Assembly: GCA_038121105.1 (NCBI GenBank) | Contig: JAYONB010000002.1 | Span: 248,001 to 312,000 of the forward strand | Direction of reading: 5' to 3' | From: CALJDF01 sp038121105 | GTDB lineage: Bacteria > Pseudomonadota > Alphaproteobacteria > SHVP01 | DNA: 64,000 bases | Shown here: positions 61,434-64,000 of the stretch, piece by piece | Layout of the letters: the number at the start of each line of letters is the position of its first letter | Numbering within the stretch: the first letter of the stretch is position 1 | Program-made: the position numbers and the translations under genes | Notes under the pieces: generated by a model | Databases searched by the model: none | Told to the model about the DNA's origin: nothing | The model's input: the letters and a program-made list of their open reading frames with translations, nothing else

Positions 61434-62849
61434 TCAAAGCTCCGGCCAGCCGGTGGTGTCGAGCCCGGTCAGGCGCGCGATAGCCGCGTCGAGAGCATCT
61501 GAACTGACGCTATTGCGCGGGGCGACGGGTCGCGGTGCGCCGGGGATCTCGGACGGCGCCAAGGTGGCGTCGATCCCGGCTTTTTGAACGGTTTTGGCGC
61601 CGCGCGCCAACGACGGGTCCATCAGCGAGCCCTGCAATCCCGACGCGGTGATCACGTCGCGTTCCCACTGCACGCGGGTCGCCAGGGCAAACATGATGTC
61701 GCTGTCCGAAAACAAATCGATGTCATCGTCGACCGCAATGATTGCTTTGGTCCGCCGATAGGCCAACGCCGCCATCAAGGCGTCGCGCACTTCGCCGATA
61801 CCCGGGTTTTCGAAAGAGACGTAAGCGTGAAAGCGCCGGCCAGATACCGGCACGTGAACGCGTCGTACCGCGGGGGCGATCGGCTTCATCATGCCGTAGA
61901 TCTTGCCCTCCATGACCATGTTGTCGGGCACCAACATGTCGGCATGGCCCGACCCATAGTCGTGGTAAATCGCCTTTTCACGCCGCGTGATGCAGGTCAC
62001 CTCGCAAACCGGCGCGGCCACCTGGGCGCCCATGTAACCGGTGTATTCGCCGAACGGTCCGTCGGCCTCCCACACATCGGCAGGGGCCCAGCCCTCGATG
62101 ACGATTTCGGCGTCGGCGGGCACCATGATCTTATCGCCATGAGTGATGCTCGGCACCAAACGCAGCGGCTCGCCGAGGAGGCCGCCGCACGCCGACCAAT
62201 GGCTTTCCGGATAAGCGAGTTTGGCTTGGGTGCCGAGAAGCACTTTCGGGTGATGACCGATCCAGAACGCGACGGGGCAGGCTTCGCCCTTGCTCCAGAA
62301 CTTGCGTAGATTCCGTGTGTTGTGCGAGGCGGGATAGGGGTAGTACGACATCCGCCGCGGTGCTTTGACCCAACAGCGCTGAATCGCTGTGTTGTCGACG
62401 CCGGTGTCGGGATCATAAGTGGTCGCGTGGGCGGCGGTGAGATAGGGCCCCGGATCGAGGGCATGCTGCGTCAGGACCGGAAGGTCCAAGAGTGAAGCCT
62501 CATCGCCTTGAAAAACGACCTGCTGTACCGGTGCGTCATCTCGTTTGACGCTGATCGGAGGGATCGGATTGGCTGTGCGTTGCGCGTATGTCGCCGCGAA
62601 ATCACGGTGGTCCTGGATGCCGAGCGCCCGGGCCGTCAGTTCACGACTGGCGGTAAGGTTGCACACCACGGGAATCGGATTCGTCGTGCCGTCGGCGCCC
62701 TGGGGTTGAGCAATCTCGATGACCGGGTATTGCTGGCGCGCATCGAGGGCTTGTTGAAGCGCGGTGATCTCCTGGACCAACGACACAGTGCCCTCCGGCC
62801 GCCATACATGCCGCGCCTCGTCATTGAGAAATGTTCGCAGGTCGCTCAT
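61434..62849 (-). CDS. UbiD-family prenylated-FMN decarboxylase
   Basis: A 471-residue UbiD-type (de)carboxylase. The catalytic E-x4-E element is 'WEADGPFGEYTGYMGAQ' near residues 260-276, preceded by the Arg in the conserved 'SSHWSACGGLLGEPLRLVPS'-like region. UbiD enzymes need prenylated FMN made by UbiX, for which no gene is visible. ATG at 62849 is chosen over TTG at 62858. Substrates of relatives are aromatic or unsaturated acids, which fits the neighbouring ring-metabolism genes. Confidence 0.88.
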   Translation of the reverse strand: MSDLRTFLNDEARHVWRPEGTVSLVQEITALQQALDARQQYPVIEIAQPQGADGTTNPIPVVCNLTASRELTARALGIQDHRDFAATYAQRTANPIPPISVKRDDAPVQQVVFQGDEASLLDLPVLTQHALDPGPYLTAAHATTYDPDTGVDNTAIQRCWVKAPRRMSYYPYPASHNTRNLRKFWSKGEACPVAFWIGHHPKVLLGTQAKLAYPESHWSACGGLLGEPLRLVPSITHGDKIMVPADAEIVIEGWAPADVWEADGPFGEYTGYMGAQVAAPVCEVTCITRREKAIYHDYGSGHADMLVPDNMVMEGKIYGMMKPIAPAVRRVHVPVSGRRFHAYVSFENPGIGEVRDALMAALAYRRTKAIIAVDDDIDLFSDSDIMFALATRVQWERDVITASGLQGSLMDPSLARGAKTVQKAGIDATLAPSEIPGAPRPVAPRNSVSSDALDAAIARLTGLDTTGWPEL

Positions 62850-63011
62850 ATGGTCCAAATCTCGGGGAAAAGTGCCCCCATTCTGTCATATCGACCGGTT
62901 GGGGCAAGAGGAGACGCGTTGCTTGGCGCGTGGCCAGTCGGTAGATTATCCGGACAATAACGAACGGGTTCCGGGACGCAAAGCCGGACGCCATCTAGGG
63001 AAGGGGAAGGC

Positions 63012-63965
63012 ATGTCAGGCCATATCGATATCGTCTGCAATCTCTATACGCCGGTCGAAGTCCGCAACGATCAGACCGGGATCGACAACCATTTCAAGAA
63101 GCAAGTCCGGATGAGCCCCAAAATGCGCAAAGGCATCGGGGTCCCTGAGTACCTTCGCATGATGGACGAGGCCGGGATCGAACACGCGCTCCTGATTGCC
63201 ACGCGTGCAGGCGATATGAACGTCAAAGGCTCGTTTCACATCTCTTACGAGCGCGTTCACCAAGTATGCCAGCGCTACCCCGATCGGTTTTCGGGCTTGG
63301 CCGGCGTCGATCCGACGCTGGGCATGCGGCAGCTTGCCGAGTTGGAGTATGCGGTAAAAGAACTCGGCTTTGTCGGCGCCCACTATTACCCGCACTGGTT
63401 CGATATGGCGCCCGACCATCCCTACGTCTTCCCGATCTATTCGAAATGTATCGAGCTTGATATTCCGATCATGATGCAGGTCGGCCACAACTTGGTGTAC
63501 CAGCGGGATCGTCGGTTGCCGTCCGTGGCTAAACCAATCACCCTCGATCGAGTAGCGATCCTCTATCCGGAACTGAAGCTGCTAGGCATCCATCTCGGCG
63601 TGCCGTGGATCGACGAGATGATCTCCATGTGCTGGAAGCACGAGAACATCTACACCGCCGGCGATGCCTACGCGCCCAAGCACTGGCCCAAGCAAATGGT
63701 GCACTACGCCAACAGCTACGGCTCGCACAAATTCCTGTTCGGGACGGACTGGCCGGTTATCGACCCCATCCGTGCGGTTCGTGAGGTCGGCGACCTCAAT
63801 TTCCGGCCCGAGTCCTATCAAAAGGTGATGCGCGAAAACGCCATTCGTATTTTCAAGCTCGACGAACGCTCGAAGATGAAGTCCCTGCGGCGATTGAGCG
63901 CAACCGTGCGAAAGCGGACGTCGAAAGCAAAGCCCGCGAAGCGTAAAGCTGCGAAGACGCGCTGA
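63012..63965 (+). CDS. Amidohydrolase-family protein (ACMSD-like) with basic tail
   Basis: A 317-residue TIM-barrel amidohydrolase_2 protein. The metal regions include 'MMQVGHNLVYQRDRRL' and 'FLFGTDWPVIDPIRAV', where the last Asp of the site lies in 'GTDWP'; the N-terminal HxH is replaced by 'GHIDIVCNLYTP', so metal binding may be altered. Relatives are decarboxylases or hydrolases of aromatic and lactone intermediates. The C-terminal 25 residues ('KSKAKPAKRKAAKTR'-type) are a Lys/Ala-rich tail. A GGGAAGGGGAAGG run precedes the ATG. Confidence 0.82.
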   Translation: MSGHIDIVCNLYTPVEVRNDQTGIDNHFKKQVRMSPKMRKGIGVPEYLRMMDEAGIEHALLIATRAGDMNVKGSFHISYERVHQVCQRYPDRFSGLAGVDPTLGMRQLAELEYAVKELGFVGAHYYPHWFDMAPDHPYVFPIYSKCIELDIPIMMQVGHNLVYQRDRRLPSVAKPITLDRVAILYPELKLLGIHLGVPWIDEMISMCWKHENIYTAGDAYAPKHWPKQMVHYANSYGSHKFLFGTDWPVIDPIRAVREVGDLNFRPESYQKVMRENAIRIFKLDERSKMKSLRRLSATVRKRTSKAKPAKRKAAKTR

Positions 63966-63988
63966 TCGAAACCTTTAGGGAGAAGACG

Positions 63989-64000
63989 ATGACGATCGAA
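63989..64000 (+). CDS. Start of an unidentified gene, cut by window edge
   Basis: An ATG at 63989 with GGGAGAAG upstream opens a frame of four codons (Met-Thr-Ile-Glu) at the edge. The ribosome site and position 20 bases after the amidohydrolase stop suggest the next gene of that operon. Nothing more can be said. Confidence 0.45.

Noticed and set aside
1..64000. CRISPR arrays, prophage, transposons or defence islands
   Set aside because: I saw no regularly spaced repeats, no transposase or phage structural genes and no terminal inverted repeats. The stand-alone ParB-like and HNH genes are common chromosomal singletons.

Overview
The window is gene-dense, GC-rich bacterial DNA with almost no non-coding space and no intergenic gap above about 250 bases. 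A ubiquinone hydroxylase of the Coq7 type, GluQ, DsbB, three sets of TRAP transporter genes, a tRNA-Leu with an encoded CCA end and many oxidoreductase paralogues point to an alphaproteobacterium, probably a free-living Rhodospirillales-like heterotroph. This placement is inferred from gene content; no rRNA is present. I see no prophage, insertion sequence, CRISPR array or conjugation gene.

Layout. 1-9.6 kb is housekeeping-like: a truncated MFS pump, gluQ, a Cache/HAMP adenylate cyclase, an HNH nuclease, coq7-dsbB-yqaA, tRNA-Leu, an ArsR/AHSA1 pair with a palindromic operator, an MBL hydrolase and RidA. 9.7-11.1 kb is an ammonium transporter behind a convincing sigma-54 promoter. 11.1-23.7 kb is catabolic: two SDRs, a TRAP operon (P-hairpin-QM), a bicupin, an orphan TRAP binding protein with its own terminator, a methyltransferase, a first pair of racemase-fold proteins and a flavoprotein. 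23.7-38 kb mixes a TauD-type dioxygenase, an SDR that has lost its active site, an OsmC gene broken by an amber codon, GST/NIPSNAP, a peptidoglycan-deacetylase-like enzyme, a small MCGLCG protein coupled to a CobW GTPase, two amidases, VOC proteins, a flavin monooxygenase-like protein, and AlkD-like/Lrp genes. 38-45 kb holds an Lrp-controlled 2-oxoacid dehydrogenase E1, two VOC proteins, a class II aldolase and cupins. 45-53 kb is transport: a second TRAP operon (QM-P), a second copy of the methyltransferase and two orphan ABC binding proteins. 53-64 kb has three tandem SDRs, a three-gene operon (extradiol dioxygenase, SDR, haem-oxygenase-fold oxidase) facing a LysR regulator, a second racemase-fold pair, a GST, a zinc ribbon, a UbiD decarboxylase and an amidohydrolase.

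Together this looks like a region devoted to uptake and breakdown of organic acids, amides and aromatic compounds, built partly by duplication: racemase-fold pairs, methyltransferases, amidases, ABC binding proteins, TRAP binding proteins and SDRs all occur in multiple copies. The most unusual signals are (1) four racemase-fold proteins with Thr and Ser where the two catalytic cysteines should be, in two separated tandem pairs; (2) histone-H1-like Lys/Ala-rich tails on three unrelated enzymes; (3) the compact oxidase-SDR-dioxygenase operon; and (4) an OsmC gene whose amber codon falls directly before its second conserved cysteine.
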